The notes: generated from the letters alone by a model not told the origin. A stretch of DNA of 64,000 bases from Asticcacaulis sp. YBE204 (GCF_000495855.1 NZ_AWGF01000001.1:496001-560000); one strand, 5' to 3'; positions 26,923 to 36,496 are shown, counted from the stretch's first letter. Translations and numbers: made by a program.

Positions 26923-27381
26923 ATGACCCGTCTCCACCTGCTTCATCTCATCTGGCTGTACGGCGGTAACGTCCTGGCGTTACTTATCGGTATCTGGGCC
27001 TTGTGGCGCGGCGGCAAGACCGAGCGTCTGGGCACGGTGGTTCTCTGGGGCGGATGGATCGCGACCCCGTTGGTGCAGACGCCGCATGCGGGCATAGATA
27101 TCGGCATCCTAATCGTCGATCTGATCGTGACCGCTGGATTTTTCTGGCTCTCGCTGACCTCGCGCAAACTGTGGATGGCCTTTGCCACGGCCTTCATGGT
27201 CATGGCCGTGGCCAGTCATTTCGCACCGCTTCTGACGCGTTATGTCAGTCTGTACGTCTACATCACCGCCAATGGTTTCTGGGGCGGTCTGGCGGTGCTG
27301 GGCGCCTTTCTGGCCGGGATGCTTCAGGTCGAAAAGGAACGACATAAGGCGCGCCCGTTGCGTCGGGTTAGTGCCCGCTGA
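26923..27381 (+). CDS. Four-helix membrane protein, first of a tandem pair
   Basis: 152 residues with about four transmembrane helices (GNVLALLIGIWALW, VLWGGWIATPLV, ILIVDLIVTAGFFWLSL, the last around FWGGLAVLGAFLAGM) and a basic tail. It belongs to no family I can name. It is clearly paralogous to the next gene, sharing WALWRGGKTER, HFAPLLT, VSLYVYITAN and MLQVEKER. ATG 26923 is divergent from the HD-GYP gene. Function unknown. Confidence 0.8.
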   Translation: MTRLHLLHLIWLYGGNVLALLIGIWALWRGGKTERLGTVVLWGGWIATPLVQTPHAGIDIGILIVDLIVTAGFFWLSLTSRKLWMAFATAFMVMAVASHFAPLLTRYVSLYVYITANGFWGGLAVLGAFLAGMLQVEKERHKARPLRRVSAR

Positions 27382-27393
27382 TATAGGCCGTGT

Positions 27394-27831
27394 ATGGACC
27401 GTCTGCACCTGATCAATCTCATCTGGTCGAAGACCAGCCTCGTTCTGGCGATCGTCTTCGGCATCTGGGCCTTATGGCGGGGTGGCAAGACCGAGCGCAT
27501 CGGCACGGGGCTAATCTGGTTCGGCTGGGTCGCGTCGCCGCTGGTGCAGACGCCGCGTCCGGGCATGGATATAGGCATCGCCATCGTCGATACGATGGTG
27601 CTGATCGGCTTCGTCTGGCTGTCGTTCGCCACGCGCAAGCTATGGACGGCGTTCGCGGCGGCATTTCTGCTGGTGGCGGTCGCCTGTCATTTCGCGCCGC
27701 TTCTGACGCCGCAGGTCAGCCTGTACGTTTATATTACGGCCAACAGTTTCTGGGGCGGCTATGCTCTGCTCGGGGCGCTTTTGGCGGGGATGCTTCAGGT
27801 CGAAAAAGAACGGCGGAACGCTCTGGCGTAA
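27394..27831 (+). CDS. Four-helix membrane protein, second of a tandem pair
   Basis: 145 residues, about two-thirds identical by eye to the preceding protein over its whole length, with the same helix layout. The short leader CGCTGATATAGGC before the start codon is also duplicated. The gene begins 12 bases after its paralogue ends, so this is a tandem duplication including upstream sequence. Function unknown. Confidence 0.8.
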   Translation: MDRLHLINLIWSKTSLVLAIVFGIWALWRGGKTERIGTGLIWFGWVASPLVQTPRPGMDIGIAIVDTMVLIGFVWLSFATRKLWTAFAAAFLLVAVACHFAPLLTPQVSLYVYITANSFWGGYALLGALLAGMLQVEKERRNALA

Positions 27832-27875
27832 GCGTGCGGTTCTGATTTCGGTGTCGGCGAACCCTCGTAAAGCCC

Positions 27876-28445
27876 TCATTTGATCATGATGCGATACCTC
27901 AGGCTGAAGTTTGACCCGGCGCGGAAGGTGCCGCTGAGCGTGACGCGGATATTGGTTATGTTGGCGTCATAACCGTCTGCATCGGCGACCGGCGTATAGC
28001 CCCAGGTCGCGCCGTTATCGTTGGAAAAGGCGATCGAATCCGTCCCGCTGCCTAAGCCGCCGAACGTATAGCTCAGATCGCTGCCCAGAAGGCCGAGCCC
28101 GAGGAGGTTGTCGTCGTAGAAGGCTACCGGCCCCGTGGTGACCAGATTGACGCTGTTCAGGCTAAGCGAGCCCAGCGCGCCGACATAGAACTTTGTGCGC
28201 GGCGGCAGGGCGTCGGTGATCGCCACCGGCGTCACCGTGGTGAAGATGCCATTGGGATTGGTTATCTTCACCGTATAGTCGACGACGGCGCCGGGGATGG
28301 CCTTGGGACTGGCGACACCGTTGAGCGGGTCCGACATCAGCAGCGACGATTTGGCGATCGTCAGGGCTGCGGCGTTAGCGGTCATGGGCAAGCACAGCGG
28401 GGCCAAGCACAGCAGGCCAAAAAGAAGCAGAAACAGGCGTTTCAT
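27876..28445 (-). CDS. Small secreted DUF11-type protein
   Basis: 189 residues from ATG 28445 with a clear signal peptide (KRLFLLLFGLLCLAPLCLP, cleavage near ANA-A). The mature part has the DUF11 beta-sandwich pattern: SDPLNGVASPKAIPGAVVDY, then TVKITNPNG and ITDALPPRTKFYVGAL, ending SLRYRIMIK. The block SDPVNG/SPKAVPGA is shared with the 33.5 kb protein. It is the last gene of the DUF11 cluster, one base after the giant gene. DUF11 domains occur in surface and wall proteins; exact role unknown. Confidence 0.8.
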   Translation of the reverse strand: MKRLFLLLFGLLCLAPLCLPMTANAAALTIAKSSLLMSDPLNGVASPKAIPGAVVDYTVKITNPNGIFTTVTPVAITDALPPRTKFYVGALGSLSLNSVNLVTTGPVAFYDDNLLGLGLLGSDLSYTFGGLGSGTDSIAFSNDNGATWGYTPVADADGYDANITNIRVTLSGTFRAGSNFSLRYRIMIK

Positions 28446-28446
28446 C

Positions 28447-31400
28447 TTAGTGTTTCCCCAGTCGTTGGGCGGCGTTGGCGAACGTCGTCTGGTCGAACTT
28501 GAAGCGGGCCGTGACATAGGCGCCCTGACGCGTATAGCGCGAGTCGTCGAAGTCACGGTCGTGGAAGCCCGCAATATTATAGCCTGCGGTCAGCCACACA
28601 TTCTTCGCCGGCGAGAAGCCGAGCGAAGGGCCGTAGGTGTAGTTCACGGCTCCGGTGGTCCAGGCGTGCTGGACGGCGAGGTTGAACCCGACGTCGAAGC
28701 GTTGGCCCAGGTCGTGGCGGAATTCGACGCCGAGAAGGTCGACGAACCCGTCATAGCTGTCGTCGGCGAAGCGGCCTTCGACATATTTCGCACCGTAATA
28801 GGCGGACACTTCGTAACCGTTGGCGCGGTCGTCGTTGTCGTCCATGCGGGCGAATTGGGTGAAATTGACCGCCAGATTGTTGACGATGCGGGTGGTCTGC
28901 TGCGCGAAGCTGCCTGAGTTGACGGCGAGCACGTTGGCGCGGCTCACCCCGGCGTCGGCATTTTCATGGCGCAGTTCAAGACGCTCCAGCACCGACCAGC
29001 GGCTGTCGAGCGGGCGGTAGGCGATGGCGACGTCGGCGGCGGCAAAGCGCGTCGTCTGGCCGTCATGGCGAACCACTTCGTAGGCGCGCAGGCCGGAGGC
29101 GACGGTCTTGCCTTCACCGAGGCTGCGCAGGACGTTGGAGGTCACCCCCCAGCGATCGGAAGTATCCGAGGTGCGGCGCTCCAGACGGCCGGTCCACGAC
29201 CAGTCGCTGGCGCGGTAGGTCGCCCCGACCGTGGCAGCCATATAGTCGCCATTACCGCTGTCGCCGTCGGTATTGGTGGTCACCGGACGGAAGGGGTTGA
29301 GGCCGGTCGGTGTCTGACCGGAAACCGTCTGACTGGCGTCGAAGGTGGCGTCGACGGTCCAGTTCTTGCTCAGCGGCACCGACTGGTTCAGGCCGAGGCT
29401 GGCGAAGGTGCGCGCACCGTTTTCACCGATGGCCTGCTGATTGACGGTGGTCGAGATCTTGGCCCCGGCCCACGGCGCGACCTCGAAGCCGAGCTGCGTA
29501 TTGTGGGCCTTGAAGGCATCGCCCTCGGCGATTTCGTGGCTGGCCAGCAGGCGGATGCCGTCGCGGATCTTATAGGCGGCGGAAATCTGATGGCGCATCG
29601 GGAAGTCCGAAGAGGCCTTGTCACCGCCGAGCGCGAACTGGACCTGAGCCGACAGTTGCAGTCTGTCCTTGAGGAAGGACTGGCTGCCGCCGAGGGTCAG
29701 CAGACGGCTGAGGTTCGTCGCTTCCGGCTGGGTGTCGTCGAAACCGCGGTCCGAGGTGGCTTCCAGCCCAGCGAATACGGTGCCGTTGGCGCGGCGGTAT
29801 TCGAGGCGGGCATTGCCGGAGGTGCGGGTTTGCGGGGTATCGATGATCGTTTGCTGCCACAGGCCGCCGGTCAGGCGCCACTTATCGTTCAGGCGGACCT
29901 GTCCGTCGATGCCATGCTTGAAGGTGCCGCTTTCACCGAGGTTCTGCTGACCCAGACCGAAGCCGTGGTCCTGACGACGGGCATAGGCCAGCACGTCTGC
30001 ACGCTGGGAATGGTGCTCGACCTCGACCAGATAGGCCCCGGCGTCGCGGTTGTCGGCGTCACCCCCCTTGGCGGCTTCGACGCGCAGTTCGGTGTTCTCG
30101 AAGATCTGCGCCTTCAGGTCGAGCCCGGCGACGCTGGCGTCGTTGTCGGATTCGTCCTTCAGCAGGCTGGCCCCGACGACGACCTTATCGGTCACTTGCG
30201 CGGTGGCGCGGGCCCCGGCGACGAGGCGCTGGTCGCCATTGCCGTCGATTTCGTAATCGGCAACGATGAAGATAGGGTTGCGGTCGGCGTCCCAGGCCAT
30301 GACCGGCTCACGGAAGGTCAGGGTGCCCGACAGCGGGTCGATGTCGTAGTCGATGTGGCGCGTCAGCAGGCGGCTGTCGACGATCTTTTCCGAACGGTAG
30401 CGGTCGCGGGTTTCCAGCGTGATCTTGTCGGAATTGGCGATGATGTCCGAGGCGCTCAGGCGGTAGGGGCCGCTCAGGCCGTTGCCGCGGATTTCGTCAC
30501 GGGCATAGCGCTGATCCGAGTGGGCGGCGAAGGCCTTCACGCCGATTTTCTCGCCGTGATACTCGGTCTTGACGCCGTTCAGGGTGCGCGAGAAGCGGGC
30601 CAGTTGCGTGTCGGTCAGGCCGGTCTCGAAGTCGCCGAACAGGGCGTAGTATTCGCGGCGCTCCAGACGGAGGTACAGCTTGCGTTGCGTAGCGGCATCG
30701 TAGGCCTGCTGCGTGCCGTCGCCATAGACGGTGTAATATTTGTTCGGATCGATGACCGAGAGCAGGCCGGTGCGCGCGTCGAACTTGCGGTCGGAGTCGT
30801 AGGCCAGGGTCATCAGCCATTCACCCTTGACGCGGCCCTTGGCGTAGAAGGCCAGTTGACCGTCGGTGATGGTGTCGTCTTCGCCCGCTTTGAAGGCCTC
30901 GGCCTTGTCGGAGAGCGTATCGAAGCCGAGGGTGCCGGCGCCGAAGCCGACGACGACCCACTTCTGCTGACCGGCCTTCAGCCAGGGGCGCAGTTCGGAC
31001 TTTTGTTCGATGCCGTCCTGCGTGAAGCGGAAGACGAGGTGGACGGTTCCGGCCTGCATGGTGGGTTGCAGGGCGACGAAGGCGATACCGTCGTCGCCGA
31101 CGACACGGGCGGTGGGCAGGTTGCCGTCAAGGCCCGACAACTGGCGGTTCTGTTCGGCAGAGGCGGTCTGAGCGGCGACATAGGGCTGATCGACCATGAA
31201 GGTGGCCATCGTCCCGGCGCGGACGGGCTTGCCGTCGCGATCGGTCAGGCGGACTGCGATCAGCGGCGTTTGCACGCCGTCGGCGATCAGGCGGGAGTGT
31301 TCCGGGGCGAGAGCGGCCTTCACCGGGGTGTTGGAATAGTGGACCATGCGGGTCAGGACCTTGGCCACCGAGCCGTCGGCGTTCAGGACGCGGGCTTCGA

Positions 31401-33432
31401 GGGCGTTGTCGCCTTCCTTCAGCGGCAGGCCGGTCCACACGCTGACGGCGATGTCACCGTCGCGGTCGGCGCCGTCGAAGGCCAGGGCGTCGGGGGTGAC
31501 ACCATTGACGGTCAGGGCGACGCGCTGGGTCGGGGCGTGCTTGATGGCGACGCGCAGAGCCGGGGCGCGAGGATTGTGATTGATTTCCGGGAACAGCCAG
31601 TCGATGCCGGAGGCCTGACCGATGAACCAGTTGGTGCGACCGCCCGAAGCGATGGCATCATCGGCGATTTTCAGCGAAACAGACGGGTCTGTCTCTACGA
31701 TATCGGTGCCATTTCGACGAACCCGGAAGTCAACGCGGATAAGGGAACCGCCTTGTCCTTCGATAAAGCGGGAAATGTCCGACCCGGCCCAGCGCGTATC
31801 GTTGGCGCAGGCGCTGGGGATCAGGTTTTTCGGCAGGGCGTTGGTGTCGATCTGCACGACGTGGCGACCTTTGCGGGCGCCTTCGATGTGGTACAAGCCG
31901 TCGCGATCGGTCACGACCGAGGTGCCGTCCTCAAGCAGAATACGGACATTGGCCACGCCCTTGCGCTTTTCGGGCGGCAGGACGCAATCGCCTTCGGTGA
32001 CGCGACCGACAATGGTCAGAGCGTCGCTGTTGAGGAACGGACGGATGCGGACCGAGGCGCTGGCCTCAAGGCTTTTCACTGAATTGCCGTCAACCCAGGC
32101 CGTGGCGCGGTTGATCGCTTCGCCGGTGCGGGCATTGGGCAGGACGTCGGTGACGTAGCGGATCGCGGTGGCACTGCCGGGGGCGATGTCGCCGATATTG
32201 AAGACAAGCGTACGGCCATCACCGGATACCGTAGGTTCCGCTGCGCCGCGGGTCGAGCCCTTGCGGTAGCGCTGACCGGCGGGCAGGGTGTCGGTGATCT
32301 TGACCTTGCGCATCATCCAGGTGTCGGGGTTACTGACGCTCAGTTGATAGGGGATGATATCGCCCGCCGAGGCTTCGCGCACGGACGTCGTCTTCTGCAT
32401 TTGCAGGTTACCATCGTGCGGCAGCGGATCGATGGGGATATCGACTTCGAGCGGCTCAGGCGAGCTGAGGACGAAGGATTTCCCATAAGATGCATCCAGA
32501 ATGGTGTAGATGTCGTGGTCGGTCGTTGGAATATCGGCGGGCGCGACCAGCGAGGGTGCCACATAGCCTTCCGGCGCGGTGACTTTCAGGCGATAGGTCC
32601 CGGCATAGGTCATCGGGAAGCGGTATTCGCCGTCACCGAAGGTGTAGGTTAGGCCGCCAGCATCGGTCACCGGGCGACCGCTGACGACGGTCGAGGGATA
32701 GACCGTCACGCCGTCGTCGGCAAACACCTTCGCCGGTTGGCCGGTCGCCTCGTCGATCAGGGTGACCGTCGCGCCATTGATCAGGGCGCCGGTTTTGGAA
32801 TCGAAAACCTGACCGAACGGATCGATCAGGATCTCGTCTTCGGTCGGAGTGGCCAGGCCTTCGGCATTGAAGCGGATATAGACCTTGAGGTTTTTCGGGA
32901 ACGGCGGAATACAGGCCTTGGCATTCGAGGTCGAGGCCGTCGTCGAAACGCCACCGGCGAAAATGCCGGTATTCACGTCGGTTTCGGTGAGGATGAATTT
33001 CGCTTTTTGACCGTTCGAGAGGCCTGCATCGATGATCTGGGTCTCACGGACATTGGGGTTTTGGTTGCCGTGCGGATAGTCCAGCACCATGCCGGTGGTC
33101 TGGTCCGTATGGCTGTCGTCTTCCGGCATGGTCGCCAAAACATCCGGAGAGATAGGGGCGGCATGCACCAGACGGGACGCCATATCCACGCAGGTCAGTT
33201 CGCTGTAGTTGAAATTGCGCGGCATGCGATGGAAGCGCAGCTTGGCATAGTAAAGTTCGTCCTTGGTCGTCAGAACCGTGCTGTTGGACGAAACAGCGCG
33301 GGGTCCGCCGCCTCTGGTGAAGGTCAGTTGAGCCGTATTTTCGATAGAATTCGCCTCCACAGCGGCGGGGGCCGTTATGGTTATGCTCGCCAAAGCAATG
33401 ATCAGGGACGCAATTTTACGCGATAAGGCCAT
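28447..33432 (-). CDS. Giant DUF11/carboxypeptidase-regulatory-like protein with predicted C-terminal beta-barrel
   Basis: 1661 residues. Signal peptide at 1-28. N-terminal SIENTAQLTFTRGGG is shared with the cluster partners. About residues 200-300 and 495-540 hold carboxypeptidase-regulatory-like folds (YRFPMTYAGTYRLKVTAPEG, VTDRDGLYHIEGARKGRHV). About 340-460 is a DUF11 domain (ASAGDIIPYQLSVSNP, VKITDTLPAGQRYRKGS). From roughly 850 to the end, alternating strands such as KLYLRLERREYYALFGDFE and YGPSLGFSPAKNVWLTAGYN suggest an outer-membrane barrel. It is likely an outer-membrane anchor or secretion platform for its DUF11 partners. The barrel and the partnership are inferred. Confidence 0.75.
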   Translation of the reverse strand: MALSRKIASLIIALASITITAPAAVEANSIENTAQLTFTRGGGPRAVSSNSTVLTTKDELYYAKLRFHRMPRNFNYSELTCVDMASRLVHAAPISPDVLATMPEDDSHTDQTTGMVLDYPHGNQNPNVRETQIIDAGLSNGQKAKFILTETDVNTGIFAGGVSTTASTSNAKACIPPFPKNLKVYIRFNAEGLATPTEDEILIDPFGQVFDSKTGALINGATVTLIDEATGQPAKVFADDGVTVYPSTVVSGRPVTDAGGLTYTFGDGEYRFPMTYAGTYRLKVTAPEGYVAPSLVAPADIPTTDHDIYTILDASYGKSFVLSSPEPLEVDIPIDPLPHDGNLQMQKTTSVREASAGDIIPYQLSVSNPDTWMMRKVKITDTLPAGQRYRKGSTRGAAEPTVSGDGRTLVFNIGDIAPGSATAIRYVTDVLPNARTGEAINRATAWVDGNSVKSLEASASVRIRPFLNSDALTIVGRVTEGDCVLPPEKRKGVANVRILLEDGTSVVTDRDGLYHIEGARKGRHVVQIDTNALPKNLIPSACANDTRWAGSDISRFIEGQGGSLIRVDFRVRRNGTDIVETDPSVSLKIADDAIASGGRTNWFIGQASGIDWLFPEINHNPRAPALRVAIKHAPTQRVALTVNGVTPDALAFDGADRDGDIAVSVWTGLPLKEGDNALEARVLNADGSVAKVLTRMVHYSNTPVKAALAPEHSRLIADGVQTPLIAVRLTDRDGKPVRAGTMATFMVDQPYVAAQTASAEQNRQLSGLDGNLPTARVVGDDGIAFVALQPTMQAGTVHLVFRFTQDGIEQKSELRPWLKAGQQKWVVVGFGAGTLGFDTLSDKAEAFKAGEDDTITDGQLAFYAKGRVKGEWLMTLAYDSDRKFDARTGLLSVIDPNKYYTVYGDGTQQAYDAATQRKLYLRLERREYYALFGDFETGLTDTQLARFSRTLNGVKTEYHGEKIGVKAFAAHSDQRYARDEIRGNGLSGPYRLSASDIIANSDKITLETRDRYRSEKIVDSRLLTRHIDYDIDPLSGTLTFREPVMAWDADRNPIFIVADYEIDGNGDQRLVAGARATAQVTDKVVVGASLLKDESDNDASVAGLDLKAQIFENTELRVEAAKGGDADNRDAGAYLVEVEHHSQRADVLAYARRQDHGFGLGQQNLGESGTFKHGIDGQVRLNDKWRLTGGLWQQTIIDTPQTRTSGNARLEYRRANGTVFAGLEATSDRGFDDTQPEATNLSRLLTLGGSQSFLKDRLQLSAQVQFALGGDKASSDFPMRHQISAAYKIRDGIRLLASHEIAEGDAFKAHNTQLGFEVAPWAGAKISTTVNQQAIGENGARTFASLGLNQSVPLSKNWTVDATFDASQTVSGQTPTGLNPFRPVTTNTDGDSGNGDYMAATVGATYRASDWSWTGRLERRTSDTSDRWGVTSNVLRSLGEGKTVASGLRAYEVVRHDGQTTRFAAADVAIAYRPLDSRWSVLERLELRHENADAGVSRANVLAVNSGSFAQQTTRIVNNLAVNFTQFARMDDNDDRANGYEVSAYYGAKYVEGRFADDSYDGFVDLLGVEFRHDLGQRFDVGFNLAVQHAWTTGAVNYTYGPSLGFSPAKNVWLTAGYNIAGFHDRDFDDSRYTRQGAYVTARFKFDQTTFANAAQRLGKH

Positions 33433-33501
33433 GACTGTCCGGCCCGCACGAAAAAGCCCGTGCGATGGCCGCCTTCACCAAAGAAAAGCAGGGGTAGTTT
33501 T

Positions 33502-34605
33502 TTAGTTGATGACGACGCGGAAGCGCGCCGAAACCGTCGTCAGCGGCAGGATGACCGGCATGGTCGCCGTCACCTTGGTGCCATCGAAGTTACCGCCGTT
33601 GATGTCGGTTTCATCGAGGCCCGTGGCGTCGTCGTCTTCCGGCGTGCCGTCGATGACGCAGGCGCCCAGAAGGGTCGTGCCACCGGACCAGATCGAGCCC
33701 GGCACATAGGTCGTGCCCGCGGGGATATTGTCGGTGATCGAGATGTCGGTGACCGAGCCCGGGCCGCCATTGGTTACCATCAGGCAGTATTCGACGATCG
33801 CGCCCGGCACGGCCTTGGGAGACAGAATGCCGTTGACCGGATCGGAGATGATGGTAGCCTTCTTGACGAAGTTGATAGCCGCGGTACCGACCGTATATTG
33901 GTCGTAGGCCGAGGACTTGCCGTCGCGCAGGCCGTCGAGGATACCGGCGTCGTCGGCAAAGACGATGTCGACGCCCGCGTCGGTGCCTGCACCGCTGGTG
34001 CCGACCACGTCGATGCCCAGAGCACCTGCACCGCCGCCATTGGCGGTAACCGCCGTCAGGCTGACGCCGGCGATGGCGCCGATAGGACCGGTGGCCGGGA
34101 CATCGGCGACGATAAAGACCGTCTTGGAGCCGTCGGCGGCCAGTTCATCGATGAAGGTCGCCGTATCGGTACCGGCCTGATAGATGCCGTCGTCGTTGGA
34201 ATCGACATAGACATGCACATTGGTCATGTCGAAATTGTCGATGCCGCCGAAGGCCGTCAGGGACAGGGTGCCCTGCTGACCGGCGACCAGACGGAAGTCC
34301 TGCGTCGCGTTGGTCAGGTTGGTGACCTTGAAGGTCGTGACCTGAGCCGTGGCGCCGAAGAAGACGTTGGTGGCCGAGTTGCCGACTTCGGTGACCGTGA
34401 GGTTGACCTTCTTGTCGACGACGAAGCTGGCGGTGTTGGAGGTCACTTCGGGCTGCGGCGTGCCGCCGACCGAATATTTCACCTTGGCCACGTTGGTGAT
34501 TTCCGTGCCGGCGACCGTAGCGGTGGCGGCATTCGCGCCCCCGGCCATGACGGCCAGGCTGGCGGTGGTTCCCAGCAGGAGTGCGGGGAGGGTACGCTTG
34601 ATCAT
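33502..34605 (-). CDS. Secreted DUF11-type protein
   Basis: 367 residues with signal peptide (LPALLLGTTASLAVMAGGANA). The mature N-terminus reads ATVAGTEITNVAKVKYSVGG and TSNTASFVVDKKVNL; an Asp-rich segment follows (VYVDSNDDGIYQAGTD). The C-terminal DUF11 domain has SDPVNGILSPKAVPGAIVEY, then ITDNIPAGTTYVPGS. Asp-rich loops suggest calcium binding. It lies between the giant barrel protein and the small 152-residue member, in the same orientation. Confidence 0.82.
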   Translation of the reverse strand: MIKRTLPALLLGTTASLAVMAGGANAATATVAGTEITNVAKVKYSVGGTPQPEVTSNTASFVVDKKVNLTVTEVGNSATNVFFGATAQVTTFKVTNLTNATQDFRLVAGQQGTLSLTAFGGIDNFDMTNVHVYVDSNDDGIYQAGTDTATFIDELAADGSKTVFIVADVPATGPIGAIAGVSLTAVTANGGGAGALGIDVVGTSGAGTDAGVDIVFADDAGILDGLRDGKSSAYDQYTVGTAAINFVKKATIISDPVNGILSPKAVPGAIVEYCLMVTNGGPGSVTDISITDNIPAGTTYVPGSIWSGGTTLLGACVIDGTPEDDDATGLDETDINGGNFDGTKVTATMPVILPLTTVSARFRVVIN

Positions 34606-34674
34606 GTCTTGCCCTTTCTGTGCTGACGAGATCGGTTACAAATTCACCTGCTGGTGAATGGGGTAAGGTGGTGT

Positions 34675-35133
34675 CTAGTTTAACACCGCCTTGAAAGAGA
34701 CCTGACCGGACGCGCCCGGGGCTACCGGGGTTTTGAGCGTCCAGCGCAGATGAGTGACGTCGGCAGCCGTCGCCAAACGGCCGCCGATGTGCAGGGTTTC
34801 GAGACGCGCGAAGGTCTTGCCATCGACCGAGACGTCCGGAACGGAGGTGTTGCCGAGGGTCGCGCGATAGGCGACACCCTTCGGCAGCGGATAATCGAGC
34901 ACCATATCGGCCACCGGCGTCTTGCCGGTGTTGCGGTAGCTGAGGGTATAGATCAGCGTGTCGCCGGGAACGGCGGACTTCACGGGGATGGTCTTGATCG
35001 TCGTCGTGCCGTCCTTGGCCGCGATGCGCTGTTCCTTGACCACGTTCAGATTCAGGGTGACCGGCTCGGCCGCGAACGCAGGGAGCGCGGCGGCGACGAG
35101 GCCGAAAGTGCAGAGAAGGCGGGGGAATTTCAT
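34675..35133 (-). CDS. Small secreted DUF11-like protein
   Basis: 152 residues with signal peptide (RLLCTFGLVAAALPAFA-A). The mature part is one DUF11-like domain: VKSAVPGDTLIYTLSYRNTG, VADMVLDYPLPKGVAYRA, ending SGQVSFKAVLN. It starts 27 bases after the upstream DUF11 gene. The single-domain size suggests a subunit that packs with larger partners; that is inferred. Confidence 0.8.
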   Translation of the reverse strand: MKFPRLLCTFGLVAAALPAFAAEPVTLNLNVVKEQRIAAKDGTTTIKTIPVKSAVPGDTLIYTLSYRNTGKTPVADMVLDYPLPKGVAYRATLGNTSVPDVSVDGKTFARLETLHIGGRLATAADVTHLRWTLKTPVAPGASGQVSFKAVLN

Positions 35134-35160
35134 TCTAAAGCTCCTTTGTGGCTTTGGCCG

Positions 35161-36177
35161 TTATTGAATGGTGACCTTGAAGGTGACGGTGCGCGTCGCC
35201 GCACCCGCCGGATCGCCGAGCGCGATGCCGAGGCTCTGAGCGCTGGTGTCGTAGGCACCAGCATCGCTGTCGGTCGCATCCGTCAGCACCGCGCCGTCAA
35301 GCGTCAGGCTGCCGGGGATGTAGGTCGTGCCTGCGGGGATGGCGTCGATGATCCGCGCGCCGCTGGCCCTGGCATTGGTAGGGAAGGTCGCGATCAGGGT
35401 GTAGGTGATGATGTCGCCGCGCGTCGGCTGCGGGCCGGACAGGGTGGTGACGGCGAACGACTTGCTCAGCGTGACGCCGCCATTGCCGCTGCCGTCGTCT
35501 TCGCGATCGTTGTTAACGACGACGATACGCGCTTCGGCGGTGGCGGTGCCTCCGGTCTTGCCGGTCATGGCGTCCAGGCCATTGACGCCCGCGCCGGAAA
35601 ACACCGTGCCTGCCGGGCCGGTACCGGTGCGCGAGTTGGCGGTAAGGCTCAGCGTCGCGCGTTCGTCGTCGGCCATGTCGCCGATCTGGCTGACGGCCAG
35701 GATCGAGACGGTTTCACCCGCTTGCAACGGGATGCCATCCGTCACCGGGGTATCGATGTCGGGATCGAAGGCGCCGTCATTGTTGCGGTCGATCCATAGA
35801 CCGCGCAAGGTCACCTTGGGGTTGTTCAACTGCGCCGAGAGGGAAAATGTGTCGAGATGCGTGCCGCTGTTGGTCAGGAAAAAGATCGCGGTAAAGTCGT
35901 CCTGCTTCGCCTCGGCGACAAGCTCGTCCTCGTTCAGGTTCTGCAACCGAACGTCAAGCAACTGGGTTAACCGCAGGGTTTGGGTATTGGACGCCAGACG
36001 AACCGGCTCACCACCGAGGGTGGTCTGGAGATAAGCGGTGTTGGTGATGGCGTCGGCGGCCAGAGCCTGACCCGACGCGGCAAGGGTCAAAGCACTTGCT
36101 GCATAAGCGAAGAAACGGCCCGAACGGCGCACAAAACGAGCGCGATCGGCGGCGGCGATTCTTCGCCCGATACCCAT
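35161..36177 (-). CDS. Secreted DUF11-type protein, first gene of the cluster
   Basis: 338 residues from ATG 36177; a TTG at 36204 would add nine. A basic N-terminus precedes the signal core (FFAYAASALTLAASGQALA). The mature part begins DAITNTAYLQTTLGGEPVRL, like its partners, then has an Asp-rich stretch (LWIDRNNDGAFDPDID) and a C-terminal DUF11 domain (PTRGDIITYTLIATFP, IIDAIPAGTTYIPGS). It heads five same-strand genes with short gaps, probably one transcript. Confidence 0.8.
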   Translation of the reverse strand: MGIGRRIAAADRARFVRRSGRFFAYAASALTLAASGQALAADAITNTAYLQTTLGGEPVRLASNTQTLRLTQLLDVRLQNLNEDELVAEAKQDDFTAIFFLTNSGTHLDTFSLSAQLNNPKVTLRGLWIDRNNDGAFDPDIDTPVTDGIPLQAGETVSILAVSQIGDMADDERATLSLTANSRTGTGPAGTVFSGAGVNGLDAMTGKTGGTATAEARIVVVNNDREDDGSGNGGVTLSKSFAVTTLSGPQPTRGDIITYTLIATFPTNARASGARIIDAIPAGTTYIPGSLTLDGAVLTDATDSDAGAYDTSAQSLGIALGDPAGAATRTVTFKVTIQ

Positions 36178-36496
36178 GTGAGAACAGGAAAAACGCACCT
36201 GCAAGCCTCTTACGCAACACTACTATACCGCCTCAGGGTAGAGGGTATTGGTTAAAAGAGTCCCCTACGAGTTGTAACTATTGCTGGTTCGAGTCCAGGT
36301 TTTGGTTCGCAAAGGTTGTAATTTTCAAATTGCACTAATGGCAAAATCATGAACTTTAACGAGAATCTATCGAATTTCTTACCTTAACGTCAGGTTGAAA
36401 AAAGATCGCAAAAAAGTCGTATTTGACCACTTTTGTTGCCGTTTTTTCGCCTTTAAGTCGCCGCAAAGGCGAAATGCGGCGTATAATCCTTGACCA
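36178..36496. other. Gene-free spacer between phoD and the DUF11 cluster
   Basis: 319 bases without a convincing gene. It must carry the DUF11 cluster promoter on the minus strand. An isolated tRNA T-arm-like hairpin CTGGTTCGAGTCCAG lies at 36284-36298. A 10-bp inverted repeat TTTCGCCTTT/AAAGGCGAAA lies at 36445-36474, downstream of phoD, but it has no T-run in the phoD direction. The middle is AT-rich. Confidence 0.6.

Noticed and set aside
28966-32082. A 1038-codon plus-strand open frame opposite the giant DUF11 gene
   Set aside because: Low-complexity composition typical of the antisense of GC-rich coding DNA, no recognisable domain, and the minus strand has a signal peptide and known domains.
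36445-36474. Terminator for phoD
   Set aside because: A 10-bp stem is present, but the base run after it in the phoD direction is A rather than T.
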